Notes under the pieces: model-generated
What the model was told of the DNA's origin: nothing
What the model saw: only the letters and a program-made list of their open reading frames with translations
The model's database searches: none
Assembly (NCBI GenBank): GCA_902616715.1
Contig: CACMTR010000001.1
Coordinates: forward strand, 248,001 to 312,000
Direction: 5' to 3'
DNA length: 64,000 nucleotides
From: an uncultured SAR86 cluster bacterium
GTDB taxonomy: Bacteria; Pseudomonadota; Gammaproteobacteria; Magnimaribacterales; AG-339-G14
Shown: piece after piece, positions 31,160 through 42,102 of the stretch
Layout of the letters: each line of letters starts with the position of its first letter
How positions within the stretch are numbered: position 1 is the first letter of the stretch
Program-made: the position numbers and the translations under genes

Positions 31160-31781
31160 TTATATAGTTTTGTCCCCTGATAGTAAGACTTCTATCGATA
31201 AACTTAATTTCACCATTTTTGATTAGACTACAGATTAAAGGTAAAAGTTTGTGTTCTAATTCATGAACTTTTTGTTCTAATAATTCTAAATCATAATTTT
31301 TGACCTCAAACTTGCTGAAGCCAATTATTTGCCCAGTATCGAGTCCAGAATCAACAAAATGAACCGTAGCCCCATGATAGATTTCTTTATTTTTTATGAC
31401 CTTTGCATGAGTATTCAATCCAGGATATTTCGGTAATAAAGAAGGGTGAAGATTTATAATCTTACCTTCATATTCTTTAATAAATTTTTTGCTAAGAATT
31501 CTCATATAACCAGCTAAAACTAAAAGATTAAAATCAAACATTTTTAACTTATTTATAATTGCTTCATCGAAATCTTCTCTTGAACTAAATTCATTTGGAT
31601 CAAGAATAAAAAATGGAATATTATTTTTTTCTGCTCTTTTTAGCGCAAGAGCATCTTTGTTATTAGAAAATACAACTGCAATATCCAAAGAATGTTCGTT
31701 TTTTATTTTATTTGTATCAATTAAACTTTGAAGATTTGATCCATTACCAGATACAAAAACAGCAATCTTAAATGAGCTCAT
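31137..31781 (-). CDS. purN: Phosphoribosylglycinamide formyltransferase PurN
   Basis: VFVSGNGSNLQSLID, LAGYMRIL, NLHPSLLPKYPGLNTH. Confidence 0.95.
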   Translation of the reverse strand: MSSFKIAVFVSGNGSNLQSLIDTNKIKNEHSLDIAVVFSNNKDALALKRAEKNNIPFFILDPNEFSSREDFDEAIINKLKMFDFNLLVLAGYMRILSKKFIKEYEGKIINLHPSLLPKYPGLNTHAKVIKNKEIYHGATVHFVDSGLDTGQIIGFSKFEVKNYDLELLEQKVHELEHKLLPLICSLIKNGEIKFIDRSLTIRGQNYINGKEFIF

Positions 31782-31788
31782 AAAAAAA

Positions 31789-32826
31789 TTAGATAATCAG
31801 CATTTCCGATTTGTCAGAAGCCTTTTTCACTTTTCCAATAATTTTAAATTTTTGTTTTAACTTTTTTAGTGATTTAAAAACTTCTTTTGCATCGTCTCTA
31901 TCAACAACCAGAACCATTCCGTATCCACAATTGAAGGTTTTCAGCATATCCTTTTCAGTTAAATTGGCTTGTTTCATCAAATAACTAAAAAGTTTTTTGT
32001 TGAAAGAAAATAAACTTTTTCGCTCCAGTAAAAAACTATATTTCTTATTTAAAATTCTTTCTAAATTTCCTAAAAGCCCTCCACCTGTTATATGAGCCAT
32101 AGCTTTGATATTTACTTTTTTAGATATTAATTGAATTTCTTTCACGTAAATTTTTGTTGGTTCTAATAAAATTTTACCTAGAGAATTTGCTCCTAATTTT
32201 CTTTTTAAATTAATTTTTTTTCTTCTCAATAACTCTCTTATTAGGGAATAGCCATTTGAGTGTAAACCTGATGATTTTAAACCTATAAGAAGGTCGCCAT
32301 CTTTAAAATTATTTTTTTTTAAATCTTGTTTTTCTATTACTCCAACAGAAAAACCTGCTAGGTCATATTTTCCTTTTGGGAAATTTTTAGGATGTTCTGC
32401 AGTCTCTCCTCCAATTAAAGAGCAATTAGAAATCATACAACCCTTTGAAATACCTGAAATTATGTCTCTTGATTTTTTTAGATCAATTTTATCTGTAACT
32501 AGATAATCTAGAAAAAATAAAGGTTCTGCACCAGAGGTTATCAAATCGTTTACACACATCGCTACCAAGTCTATTCCTATAGATTTATGATTATCCATTA
32601 ACTCAGCAATTTCTATTTTTGTTCCAACACCGTCGGTAGAGCTAACCAAAATAGGATTTTTATAATTTTTCGGAATATCAAAAAGAGACGAAAATCCACC
32701 AATTTCATTAATAACTTCTTTTCTAAAAGTTTTCTTTGCTAATGGTTTTATTGTTTCTACGAGCTTTTCTCCAAGGACAATATCTACTCCGGAGGATTTA
32801 TATGAAATTTTTTTTCGTGAAGACAA
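31789..32826 (-). CDS. purM: Phosphoribosylaminoimidazole synthetase PurM
   Basis: YKSSGVDI, LVSSTDGVGTKIEIA, SGLHSNGYSLIRE, AHITGGGLLGNLERIL. Confidence 0.96.
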   Translation of the reverse strand: MSSRKKISYKSSGVDIVLGEKLVETIKPLAKKTFRKEVINEIGGFSSLFDIPKNYKNPILVSSTDGVGTKIEIAELMDNHKSIGIDLVAMCVNDLITSGAEPLFFLDYLVTDKIDLKKSRDIISGISKGCMISNCSLIGGETAEHPKNFPKGKYDLAGFSVGVIEKQDLKKNNFKDGDLLIGLKSSGLHSNGYSLIRELLRRKKINLKRKLGANSLGKILLEPTKIYVKEIQLISKKVNIKAMAHITGGGLLGNLERILNKKYSFLLERKSLFSFNKKLFSYLMKQANLTEKDMLKTFNCGYGMVLVVDRDDAKEVFKSLKKLKQKFKIIGKVKKASDKSEMLII

Positions 32827-32871
32827 TATATTTAACTTAGAGAATATTTAAATATTATAATTGAATGTAGA

Positions 32872-33873
32872 ATGATTCGATTAATTTTTTCTTTCAAATT
32901 TATTTTTCTTTTTAGTTTTTTTTCAAATCTTTATTTTGCAGCTTTGCCTGACAAACATGAATTTGTAATTGAAATAAACAAACAAAATGAAAACACCTTT
33001 TTAAACCAAGCTTTACAAAATTCCATACTTAAAATTTTGGGAAACTACGATACTTATTCTAAAAAAGAAAATTTTTTTAATACTCTTGATCCGAAAGATT
33101 TTATAAATGAATTCGGATCATTTAATGATAAAAATTCATCTTTCTCAAAAATAATAATAGATGCAAGATCTCTTAGAAATTTTTTAGTTACTAATGGCTT
33201 TGATGTCTCCTCAGAAGTAAAAATTGAACTCATAGGATGGATTTTATGTGATACCAATCTAGATTCCTTGGATCTTTATCAAAGAACGAAGCAAAAATGC
33301 GAGCAAATTAAAAAGAATCTCAAAAATATTTCTAAAGAAAGAAATACCGATTTATTTTTTCCTATACTTGACGCAGAAGATTTAATATCTTTCAAGATTA
33401 AAAAAGAAGAAAATGACTTAGATTTTGTATATTTGAGTAACAGATATAATGCAGATAGTTTTTTTTATTGTAGATTATCTGCCGAGGATGAAAATTGTTA
33501 TCTACCTGATAATAATTTATCCGAAAGAGATTTAAATTTTTCAATAAAATTAAAACCTGATTTCGCTATACATAAATTAATTGATAGCGTTTTATCTGAT
33601 CAAACTTTAGAAATAAATTCTCTAAAACCTAAGCCATTTACTATAAATATAAAAAATATATCTTCTTTAGAAGATTATAAATATGTATTAAAAGAAGTAG
33701 AAAAAATTATTATTTTCTCTGATATTGCACCCTTTACATTGTCAGGAAATGAACTGAGCCTAAGTGCGTCATTAATTGGAAATTTCGACCAATTAAATAA
33801 ACTTTTTGTAGATTATCCTTTTTTTATTTTGGAAGATGCTAATGAAGAAAGTATTTCTTTAATTTACAATTAA
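32872..33873 (+). CDS. DUF2066-like exported protein
   Basis: Signal peptide; position between purM and pgsA/hda genes matches the DUF2066 neighbourhood in gammaproteobacteria. Confidence 0.55.
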   Translation: MIRLIFSFKFIFLFSFFSNLYFAALPDKHEFVIEINKQNENTFLNQALQNSILKILGNYDTYSKKENFFNTLDPKDFINEFGSFNDKNSSFSKIIIDARSLRNFLVTNGFDVSSEVKIELIGWILCDTNLDSLDLYQRTKQKCEQIKKNLKNISKERNTDLFFPILDAEDLISFKIKKEENDLDFVYLSNRYNADSFFYCRLSAEDENCYLPDNNLSERDLNFSIKLKPDFAIHKLIDSVLSDQTLEINSLKPKPFTINIKNISSLEDYKYVLKEVEKIIIFSDIAPFTLSGNELSLSASLIGNFDQLNKLFVDYPFFILEDANEESISLIYN

Positions 33874-33875
33874 AA

Positions 33876-34421
33876 ATGATTTATTTCTTGCCTAATTTAT
33901 TAACAATTTTTAGATTTTTTTTAGTTTATCCAGTTGTAATATGTATTTTTGAAAATCAATTTATTTTTGCGATAGGTTTTTTTGTTTTGGCGGGTATATC
34001 TGATTTTCTTGATGGTTATTTAGCAAGGAAATTAAATGCTACGTCGGAGTTTGGCATGATCGCTGATCCTATAGCAGATAAAACTCTAATCATTAGTACT
34101 TTAATATCTTTGTCAATAGTTGGTGAGATCGATCTTTGGCTTGCGTATATGATCTTAGGCAGAGACATGATAGCTGTTGTTGGTTTTATATTGGCTTCAA
34201 TTTTACTAAGTCCTTATAAAGTAAAAACTCATTTTTCTGGAAAAGCTTACACAGCTTTTTTGTTGATATTTTTAGGAATCACAATTTTAGCTTCTGCTGA
34301 AATTTTTTCTAATCAACTTTTTGATATTCTAATTATCTCATTATTAATATTTTCTATTTTTTTTAGTCTACTAGATTACTTTAGAGATCCTGGGGCTAGA
34401 TTATTTAAAAAAGTTTTTTGA
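33876..34421 (+). CDS. CDP-alcohol phosphatidyltransferase family protein
   Basis: DFLDGYLARKLNATSEFGMIADPIADK (DG-x2-AR-x8-G-x3-D-x3-D). Confidence 0.93.
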   Translation: MIYFLPNLLTIFRFFLVYPVVICIFENQFIFAIGFFVLAGISDFLDGYLARKLNATSEFGMIADPIADKTLIISTLISLSIVGEIDLWLAYMILGRDMIAVVGFILASILLSPYKVKTHFSGKAYTAFLLIFLGITILASAEIFSNQLFDILIISLLIFSIFFSLLDYFRDPGARLFKKVF

Positions 34422-34424
34422 GAC

Positions 34425-35099
34425 ATGAAGCAACAAAGTTTAAATTTAAAATTTCAAGAACATATCTATTTACAAGATATGCAAGCGTGTAGTTTTTTTG
34501 AGGAGATATTTGCTAGATGTAAAAATTTTATTGATGGAGACGGCCATTCGATGATCTTGATGGGTAAAGAAGACATGGCTAAATCCTTTTTTTTCTATGC
34601 TCTTTATAACCATCTAAAAAAAAATAACAATTGTTATTTTGAATCTATTAAACGAAATAGTGATTTATCATTTTGTGAAGATCTTAATGAAGACATTATT
34701 TTTTTGGATTCTTATAACTCTATATATGGTTCGAAAAACGGAGAAATTTGGTTATTTAGACTTTTTAATGAATCCAAACAGAAAAATGCAAAAGTCTTAT
34801 TCAATAATTCTTTTCACGATGAACAAATTCCTAACTTAAAGGATTTAGAATCTAGAATGTCTTCAAGTTTATTAATTAATTTTCCAATCTTATCTGATGA
34901 AGACAAAAAAATAATTATTTTAAATTTTTTAAAAAATAGAGGTCTTATTTTATCTGATCAATCAATAGAATTTATTTTAAGCAGATACTCTAGAAGTCTT
35001 GATAATTTAATAGAGCTTTATATCAAGTTAGACAAAATATCCTTGGTAGAAAAGAAAAACATTACTATTCCGTTAATAAAAAAAACTATTGATCTCTAA
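34425..35099 (+). CDS. DnaA-homologue Hda-like protein
   Basis: DnaA/Hda-like architecture; LESRMSSSLLINFPILSDEDKKIIILNFLKNRGL. Confidence 0.75.
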   Translation: MKQQSLNLKFQEHIYLQDMQACSFFEEIFARCKNFIDGDGHSMILMGKEDMAKSFFFYALYNHLKKNNNCYFESIKRNSDLSFCEDLNEDIIFLDSYNSIYGSKNGEIWLFRLFNESKQKNAKVLFNNSFHDEQIPNLKDLESRMSSSLLINFPILSDEDKKIIILNFLKNRGLILSDQSIEFILSRYSRSLDNLIELYIKLDKISLVEKKNITIPLIKKTIDL

Positions 35100-36816
35100 G
35101 ACATTCTAAGCAGATTAAATTAATATCAAATGGAATATTTTTTTCGTCAGAAAAGATCGTTGAAATAGGGCCAGTTAAATTCTGATTAAATAAATTATTA
35201 AATATTTTTGGAAAAAAATTAGAAACATACAAGTTAATTTGTTCTAAAAAGGTAATTTCCTCTTCAATTAATTCTACGTCGTAATCTTCTAGTTTTGCTA
35301 GCTGTGCTAGGTGATCAAGAGAATTTCTTTGTGATCCAATTTCATCAATTAAACCATTTTCTTTTGCTTCTTTTGATGTCCAGATTTTTCCTTCAGAAAT
35401 AGTTTTTGTAAAATCTTTATCTAAGTTCCTACCCTTGGAGACAACCTCAAGAAAGTATTCATATGCAGAATCAACAACACTTTGAATTAGAAGTTTTGAA
35501 TTTTCATCAGGACCAGTTATTAGAGATGGGTTAAATTGAGTTGTACTAACTCCATCATAATTAATTCCGATATTTTTAAGACTTTCACCAAAATCCGGTA
35601 GGGCGGTCCAAACGCCGATCGACCCTGTTAATGTGAAAGGAGAAGCCCATATTTCGTCAACGTTAGCAGAAATCCAGTAACCCCCAGATGCTGCAATGTC
35701 AGCCATTGAAACAATAATTGGAATTTCCAAATCTTTTAATTGAATCAATTCTTGCCTAATAATTTCCGACGCGAAACCGCTCCCACCCGGTGTATTAAGT
35801 CTTATCAGTAAGCCTTGATAGTTCCCATCTTTTACTTTTTTTAAGAGCCGTGAAAAATGACCACTTGATAGATTATTATCAGTAACATCTCCATCTACTA
35901 TCTCACCTTTAGCATCGATCATTGCAAGCTTATTTTGAGATAAATTTTTCTTAGAAATTTCATGATATTTAGAGATTTTTAAAAAATAATCCCTGTTTTT
36001 ATCTAGATTAGTTAGGTAATCTTCCATCTCAAATCTATTCATGATTTTATCAACAAGTCCTAAATCAAGCGCTAAGTTTGAGCCTTTCTTATTTGATGAA
36101 GTTATTAAACTGCCAATATTATCTATGTAATCTTGAATCGAAATTTTTGTTTCCCTGTTTGACGAAACATTTATTAGCCATTCATTCCATAAAGCTGATA
36201 AAAACCTTTTTGACTCTGATTTAGAATCTTCTGACATAGACTCATTTGTAAATATTTCCGATGCTGATTTGTAATCTCCCGCAACAAATGTATTTATATT
36301 AATATTTATTTTGTTCAAAGCTTCTTTCAAGTAAAACCTGTAGTTTTTATAACCCTCTAAATAAACTAGACCGAATGGATTTAAAATAATTTCATCGGAG
36401 TAAGATGCTAATAAATATTGATTTTGAAAATAAAAATCTCCATAGGTAATAACTTTTTTGCCAGTTGATCGAAAACTTACTAAAGATTCACCAATTTCGC
36501 TTGCATCAGTTGCAGAGAGATTCATTAATGACACGTCAATTAAAATTGTTTCAATTTCATTATCTTTTTCTGCGATTTCAATGGCATTTACAATTTCATA
36601 ATTACTTAGGCCATAGCTTTTAGAAAAAAAAGAGGAATTATTAGACATCTGCGAACTGGCATCTAAAAACAGGATAGATTTTTTTTTGTCAGTGGAATCA
36701 CCTAAAAAAGGAGTGACAAGTAAAAATAAAAAAATTCCCAATAAAAAAATGATAAAAAAAGTATTTATTAAAATTTTTCTAAAAAAATCTATCTTATTAA
36801 GTATGTTTGTAAACAT
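35086..36816 (-). CDS. sppA: Signal peptide peptidase SppA, 67K type
   Basis: IRLNTPGGSGFASEIIRQEL, MADIAASGGYWISANVDEIWASPFTLTGSIGV. Confidence 0.94.
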   Translation of the reverse strand: MFTNILNKIDFFRKILINTFFIIFLLGIFLFLLVTPFLGDSTDKKKSILFLDASSQMSNNSSFFSKSYGLSNYEIVNAIEIAEKDNEIETILIDVSLMNLSATDASEIGESLVSFRSTGKKVITYGDFYFQNQYLLASYSDEIILNPFGLVYLEGYKNYRFYLKEALNKINININTFVAGDYKSASEIFTNESMSEDSKSESKRFLSALWNEWLINVSSNRETKISIQDYIDNIGSLITSSNKKGSNLALDLGLVDKIMNRFEMEDYLTNLDKNRDYFLKISKYHEISKKNLSQNKLAMIDAKGEIVDGDVTDNNLSSGHFSRLLKKVKDGNYQGLLIRLNTPGGSGFASEIIRQELIQLKDLEIPIIVSMADIAASGGYWISANVDEIWASPFTLTGSIGVWTALPDFGESLKNIGINYDGVSTTQFNPSLITGPDENSKLLIQSVVDSAYEYFLEVVSKGRNLDKDFTKTISEGKIWTSKEAKENGLIDEIGSQRNSLDHLAQLAKLEDYDVELIEEEITFLEQINLYVSNFFPKIFNNLFNQNLTGPISTIFSDEKNIPFDINLICLECLRDQ

Positions 36817-36856
36817 ATGAGTTTTATCAATTAGTTAAGGTAAAATTTAAGTATAA

Positions 36857-37297
36857 ATGAAAATATTTTTACTTACTTTTACAATTTTTTTTACTTTAGG
36901 TTGTTCTAATTATGAATTGACATTTCAAAACAACAAAGGAAAAAATTTAAATGATTTAAAAGGAAAATGGACTGTTATAAATTATTGGGCTGATTGGTGT
37001 CCTCCGTGCATTAAAGAAATACCTGAATTGCACGATTTGAATAACAACAATCCAAATATTCGAGTTTTTCTATTCAATTTCGATAGATTAGAAGGAGAAG
37101 AATTAGATGAGCAACTACTTAAATTTAACATAGAGCTTCCCGCTCTGCTGACTGATCCCAAAAGTTACTTTCCTATTATCACTCCAGATGCGCTGCCTGT
37201 ATCTTATTTAATCAATCCAAAGCTAAAATTATCTAAAGTTCTAAAAGGTCCTCAGACAGAATCGAGCATTCTTGAAGCAATTCAACTCATTGAATAA
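36857..37297 (+). CDS. TlpA-like thioredoxin-fold lipoprotein
   Basis: WTVINYWADWCPPCIKEIPEL; lipobox TLGC. Confidence 0.9.
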   Translation: MKIFLLTFTIFFTLGCSNYELTFQNNKGKNLNDLKGKWTVINYWADWCPPCIKEIPELHDLNNNNPNIRVFLFNFDRLEGEELDEQLLKFNIELPALLTDPKSYFPIITPDALPVSYLINPKLKLSKVLKGPQTESSILEAIQLIE

Positions 37298-38090
37298 ATA
37301 ATTCAGGATTTAATTTCTTATTAAAAAAAAGAACTTCAAAGTGAAGATGAGATCCTGTAACTCTTCCAGATTTACCCATTAAACCTATTAATTGTCCTTT
37401 TCTAACTATTTCGTTTTGTTTCACTAGGATTTCACTTAAATGCGAATAAGATGACTTAAAATTATTGTCATGACCAATCAGGACAAAGTTACCTCTGTAA
37501 AAAAAATTATCTGATAATAGAATTAATCCATCTGCAACAGCATAGACTGGGGTTCCAACATCAGCTGCTATGTCTAAACCTAAATGAGGATTTCTTTGTA
37601 CGTTATTGATAAATCTTTTCACTCCGTATTCGCTTGAAGTAATTCCCTTAGTAGGATTTAAAAGAGGGAAGGTTAAATTTGTTGCAATGTAATCTTTTTC
37701 CAAAACATTGATATATTTTTTTCTTTCATTTTCAATTCTAATAAGGTCTTCCTTACTAATTTGATTAAATTTTTTATCTGTTATTTTAATATAGGAGTTT
37801 CTAAAGGATTTTTCTTCTATTTTGACACCTAAAACTTCAAAAAGTCTTTTGTCAAAGTTATAGGCTATTGGAGCAATTATCCTTTTGTTATTGCCACTAC
37901 CGCATTCTAAGTAGTCAATATGTAAAAGGTTATGATTTATGTCATTTTTTTTTAAATTTAATATACCCCCTGGCTCTAGAGCCTGTTCAGGAAAATTACA
38001 TCTATCTGAAATAAAAGGTAAGGAACTACAGCTATAAAAGACAAAGACAAGAAGACATGAAAACTTAATTTTTAATAACTTTGGAGTCAA
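37287..38090 (-). CDS. M23 family metallopeptidase, probable lipoprotein
   Basis: HLGLDIAADVGTPVYAVADG, GSHLHFEVLF. TTG at 38090 preferred over the track start at 38123, giving a lipoprotein signal ...FVFYSC and less overlap with xseA. Confidence 0.85.
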   Translation of the reverse strand: MTPKLLKIKFSCLLVFVFYSCSSLPFISDRCNFPEQALEPGGILNLKKNDINHNLLHIDYLECGSGNNKRIIAPIAYNFDKRLFEVLGVKIEEKSFRNSYIKITDKKFNQISKEDLIRIENERKKYINVLEKDYIATNLTFPLLNPTKGITSSEYGVKRFINNVQRNPHLGLDIAADVGTPVYAVADGLILLSDNFFYRGNFVLIGHDNNFKSSYSHLSEILVKQNEIVRKGQLIGLMGKSGRVTGSHLHFEVLFFNKKLNPELFIQ

Positions 38091-39417
38091 ATAAAGCTTC
38101 TGAAACTTTTGTGGTAATAACATCTCCAGGACTCACATCATTTTGATTTCGTATTATCTTATCAGTTTTTTTATTTTTGGTTATTGAGTAACCCCTAGAC
38201 AAAACATTCAGCGGACTTAAGGAGTTCATTTCTCCGACTAATCTAGAAAACTTTTCTTTTTTTAATTCAATAAAAGAACTCATAATCTTTATTAAGATTT
38301 TCCGATTAGACTTTAATTCCTCATCGTGAATAAGTACGGTTTGCATAGGATTGAAATTTAATAATTCTGATTTTGAAAGTGTTATGCCGTTTTTTAACTT
38401 AGTTAGCTTTTCATTAATCTTAATTTTAAGTAAGTTCTCGAATTCATCTAATTTTTGATTATTTTGCAAAATTTTTGTTTTTGGATTTATAAGGCTTTTT
38501 TGGATAATTTTTAATTTGTTCTCATATTTACTGAGAATATTTTCAAAATAGGCTCCTATTAAGTTAGAAATTTCAGTTAGCTCAGATAATTTTTCTACAT
38601 AACTCTCACTTATAATCTCAGCTGCTGCAGACGGCGTTGGGGCCCTTAAGTCTGAGACGAAATCGCAAATTGTAAAATCAGTTTCATGACCAATGGCACT
38701 TATGGATGGAATATTCAATTCAAAAATTTCTTTTGCTAGCCTTTCGGAATTGAAAGACCATATGTCTTCAAGTGATCCACCACCTCTAGCAAAAATAACT
38801 GCATCAACACTTTTAAGATCGTTTAATTTGTTAACAAGTGACACAGCATTCAATAAACTGTCTTCAGAGCTGTCTCCTTGAACTAAAGCCGGAATTAATG
38901 AAATTTGTATTAAAGGAGCTCTTCTATTGATAACATTCTTTATGTCTTGTATCACTGCACCATTTGCAGATGAAATGACTGCTATGTGTCGAGGAAGATG
39001 GGGAAGATTTAATTTTGTCTCTTTATCAAAGAATCCATCACTTTGAAGTCTTTTTTTTAATTCCTCAAAGTTTTTTAATAGGAATCCCTCTCCAGCATAT
39101 TCAATTGAATCAACTTGAAATTGATATGTTCCCTTTGCAACATACATTGAGATTGAGCCATTTAAAATTACCTGATCTCCGTCAGATGGTCTCATATTTG
39201 CTGAATTATTCCTGAATCTAAACATCACACACTGTATTTCAGAATTGCTATCTTTTACTTTGAAGTACCAATGACCTGAATCGTATGATCTAAAGTTTGT
39301 AACTTCACCCTGAATCCAGATAGACGAATAATTTGTCTCTAATAGTCTTTTCGCAGAGTTATTTAAATCTGATACCGAAAGTATATCTAAGTTATTTTTT
39401 TGATTAGATTCTTGCAT
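38065..39417 (-). CDS. xseA: Exodeoxyribonuclease VII large subunit
   Basis: SVSDLNNSAKRLLE, IWIQGEVTNFRSYDSGHWYFKVKD, ARGGGSLEDIWSFNSE, RAPTPSAAAE. Confidence 0.96.
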   Translation of the reverse strand: MQESNQKNNLDILSVSDLNNSAKRLLETNYSSIWIQGEVTNFRSYDSGHWYFKVKDSNSEIQCVMFRFRNNSANMRPSDGDQVILNGSISMYVAKGTYQFQVDSIEYAGEGFLLKNFEELKKRLQSDGFFDKETKLNLPHLPRHIAVISSANGAVIQDIKNVINRRAPLIQISLIPALVQGDSSEDSLLNAVSLVNKLNDLKSVDAVIFARGGGSLEDIWSFNSERLAKEIFELNIPSISAIGHETDFTICDFVSDLRAPTPSAAAEIISESYVEKLSELTEISNLIGAYFENILSKYENKLKIIQKSLINPKTKILQNNQKLDEFENLLKIKINEKLTKLKNGITLSKSELLNFNPMQTVLIHDEELKSNRKILIKIMSSFIELKKEKFSRLVGEMNSLSPLNVLSRGYSITKNKKTDKIIRNQNDVSPGDVITTKVSEALFDSKVIKN

Positions 39418-39456
39418 TAATGCAGTATAAACAATTAAAAAATTATTTTATAAAAA

Positions 39457-40341
39457 ATGAATAACAAAATCTTTCCAATCCTTATAACGTGTTTAGGAGG
39501 ATGTTTAATAGGATTAGCTCCAATATTTGTCAGATTTAGTGAGATCGGTCCGTCTTTTACTGGATTTTATAGATTTCTATTCGCTACATTAATAATTTTT
39601 TTTTATGGAATTTTTTTCCAAAAAATTAAAAAATTTAAATTTAAGGAACTTTCCCTTATTGCTGTACCTGGTTTATGTTTCGGTATAGATATAGCTTTTT
39701 GGCACTCTGCTATCACTATGACTTCTATAGCCAATGCAACACTTTTCATTAATACGGCTCCCTTGTACGTATGTTTATTTGCTTTTGTAATTTTTAAAGA
39801 AAAATTAAATTTTATCTTTTCTCTTGCTTTAATATTTTGCTTGTCAGGAATTATTATTTTAACTGTGTCGAATTCTTCTTTTTCGGGAAACATGTATTCT
39901 ATTGGAAACCTTTTAGCATTAATTGGCGCTATTTTTTATGCTGGATATCTTTTATCAGTAAATAAATTGTCTATTAAATATGACATCTTTAATCTTATGT
40001 TTTACTCTTCTTTTTTTGCCTGTATTCCCCTAGGAATTGGAAGTTTATTAGAACTAGATAACCCTTTTCCTGAAACGTATCTAGGATGGAGTAATTTTTT
40101 GGGACAAGCAATTTTTGTACAAATTATGGGACAGGGCCTTGTTATCTATGGGCTTTCTAAAATTAAGCCTCAAATATCCTCATTACTTTTATTATTCCAG
40201 CCTGTAACAGCAACAATACTGGGAGTTTATTTTTTTTCAGAAACTTTATTATTAGGTCAATTCTTTGGTGTTATTATTCTTTTAATTGGAATATATTTTG
40301 CTGGATTAAGTGAGAGATTAAATAGGGAGAGAAATGAGTAA
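39457..40341 (+). CDS. EamA/DMT family transporter
   Basis: 10-TM duplicated EamA pattern; LIGLAPIFVRFSEIGPSFTGFYRFLFA. Confidence 0.92.
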   Translation: MNNKIFPILITCLGGCLIGLAPIFVRFSEIGPSFTGFYRFLFATLIIFFYGIFFQKIKKFKFKELSLIAVPGLCFGIDIAFWHSAITMTSIANATLFINTAPLYVCLFAFVIFKEKLNFIFSLALIFCLSGIIILTVSNSSFSGNMYSIGNLLALIGAIFYAGYLLSVNKLSIKYDIFNLMFYSSFFACIPLGIGSLLELDNPFPETYLGWSNFLGQAIFVQIMGQGLVIYGLSKIKPQISSLLLLFQPVTATILGVYFFSETLLLGQFFGVIILLIGIYFAGLSERLNRERNE

Positions 40342-42100
40342 GGAAATGATAAGAATCGCAAACTGTAGTGGTTTTTATGGAGATAAGTTATCAATTGCGA
40401 AAGAGATGGTTGAAGGAGGGCCCATTGACGTTCTTACTGGAGATTATCTTGCTGAATTAACAATGACTATTCTTTACAACCAAAAAATGAAAAGGGGTGA
40501 AGAACATGGATATGTAGGAACTTTCATCAAGCAATTTAGAGATGTCGCGAAAATTTCTCAAGATAAAAATATAAAAATCGTTACCAATGCCGGAGGTCTC
40601 AATCCAAAATCAATGGCACAAGAAATTGAAAAAGTCGTTGATGAATTAAATTTAGATTTAAAAGTTTCTTACATTGATGGCGATAATTTGATTCCAGAAA
40701 TGGAAAAATTAACTAAGCTTGGAGAGAAATTTTCAAATTTAGATAAAAATATAGATTTAAAAGATTATTCAAAAAAAGCTATAACTGCAAATGCGTATTT
40801 AGGAGCTTGGGGGATAAAAGAAGCATTGGATAACGGAGCTGATGTTGTAGTTTGTCCTAGAGTAACAGACGCGGCAGTTGTAATTGGTCCAGCTGCTTGG
40901 AAGTTTAATTGGTCTAGAGATCAATATGATGAGTTAGCTGGTGCTTTGGCAGCTGGCCACATTATTGAATGCGGAGCACAAGCTACAGGAGGAAATTACT
41001 CTTTTTTCCAAGAAGTACCGACGTTCGACAATATAGGTTATCCGATAGCAGAGATATACAAAGATGGAAGCTTTGTAATTACTAAACATGAAAATACTGG
41101 AGGTTTAGTTTCTGTAGGAACCGTAACAGCACAATTGCTTTATGAAATTAGTTCTCCTGCATATTTGAATCCAGATGTAATTAGTCATTTTGATACTCTT
41201 AAAATAACTCAAGAGTCAAAGGATAGAGTATTAGTTGAAAATGCCAGAGGAAGCAGTCCAACAAACACTCATAAAGTTTGTGTTAATTTAGTTGGCGGAT
41301 TTAGAAACGGGATTGAATTATTACTTACCGGGCTAGACATCGAAGAAAAAGCTAAATTAATTACTGAGCAAATTTTTAAGTCAGTTGGAGGCAAGGAGCA
41401 GTTTGATAAAGTAGATATTCAATTGCACCGTACAGACAAAGAAAACCCTAACTCAAATGAAGAAGCACAAGCTTTTTTGAGAATTGATGTTATGTCTTCT
41501 AATCCTGATCTTGTCGGAAGACTATTTAACGCAAAAATAATTGAGTTAGCATTAGCAAATTTTCCAGGTTGGACAGGCAGAAGTGGAGTAGTTCCTAATG
41601 GCGCATTTATCGAATACTGGCCTACCTTGATAGATAGTAAATACATCAAAGAGCTTATTCATATTGACGACAAAGTCATTGAAGTTGTCCCTACTAACCA
41701 GTTGGGTTTAGAAGAAAAGTATTATCAAAAAGTTGCTTATGAAAATCCTACATTAGAAATTGGAGAGGTTAGAGAAGATTTTTTTGGAAGAATCTATGGA
41801 ACAAGATCTGGAGATAAAGGTGGGTGCGCAAATTTAGGCGTATGGGCAAAAACAGAAGATGCATATTCATTCTTGTTTGATTTCTTAACTGTAAAGAAAT
41901 TAAAAGAACTTTTACCTGATTTGGAATCGTTTGAAATTGACAGATATGAATTGCCAAATATTTTTTCCTTAAATTTTTACGTTCACGGAATTCTTCAGGA
42001 AGGAGTATCATCATCCACGAGGATGGATGGACAAGCTAAATCTTTAGGAGAATATTTAAGAGCAAAAAAAATTAATTTTCCTGTTCAACTACTCAAATAA
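40334..42100 (+). CDS. AtuA-like protein (acyclic terpene utilization / DUF1446)
   Basis: IRIANCSGFYGDKLSIAKEMVEGGPIDVLTGDYLAELTM, TNAGGLNPKSM, RSGDKGGCANLGVWA. Confidence 0.92.
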   Translation: MSKEMIRIANCSGFYGDKLSIAKEMVEGGPIDVLTGDYLAELTMTILYNQKMKRGEEHGYVGTFIKQFRDVAKISQDKNIKIVTNAGGLNPKSMAQEIEKVVDELNLDLKVSYIDGDNLIPEMEKLTKLGEKFSNLDKNIDLKDYSKKAITANAYLGAWGIKEALDNGADVVVCPRVTDAAVVIGPAAWKFNWSRDQYDELAGALAAGHIIECGAQATGGNYSFFQEVPTFDNIGYPIAEIYKDGSFVITKHENTGGLVSVGTVTAQLLYEISSPAYLNPDVISHFDTLKITQESKDRVLVENARGSSPTNTHKVCVNLVGGFRNGIELLLTGLDIEEKAKLITEQIFKSVGGKEQFDKVDIQLHRTDKENPNSNEEAQAFLRIDVMSSNPDLVGRLFNAKIIELALANFPGWTGRSGVVPNGAFIEYWPTLIDSKYIKELIHIDDKVIEVVPTNQLGLEEKYYQKVAYENPTLEIGEVREDFFGRIYGTRSGDKGGCANLGVWAKTEDAYSFLFDFLTVKKLKELLPDLESFEIDRYELPNIFSLNFYVHGILQEGVSSSTRMDGQAKSLGEYLRAKKINFPVQLLK

Positions 42101-42102
42101 TT

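Noticed and set aside
34616-34624. A9 run in the hda-like gene (others at 6100-6108 and 11347-11355)
   Set aside because: A9 runs occur several times in this AT-rich sequence and nothing links this one to a functional short product, unlike dnaX.
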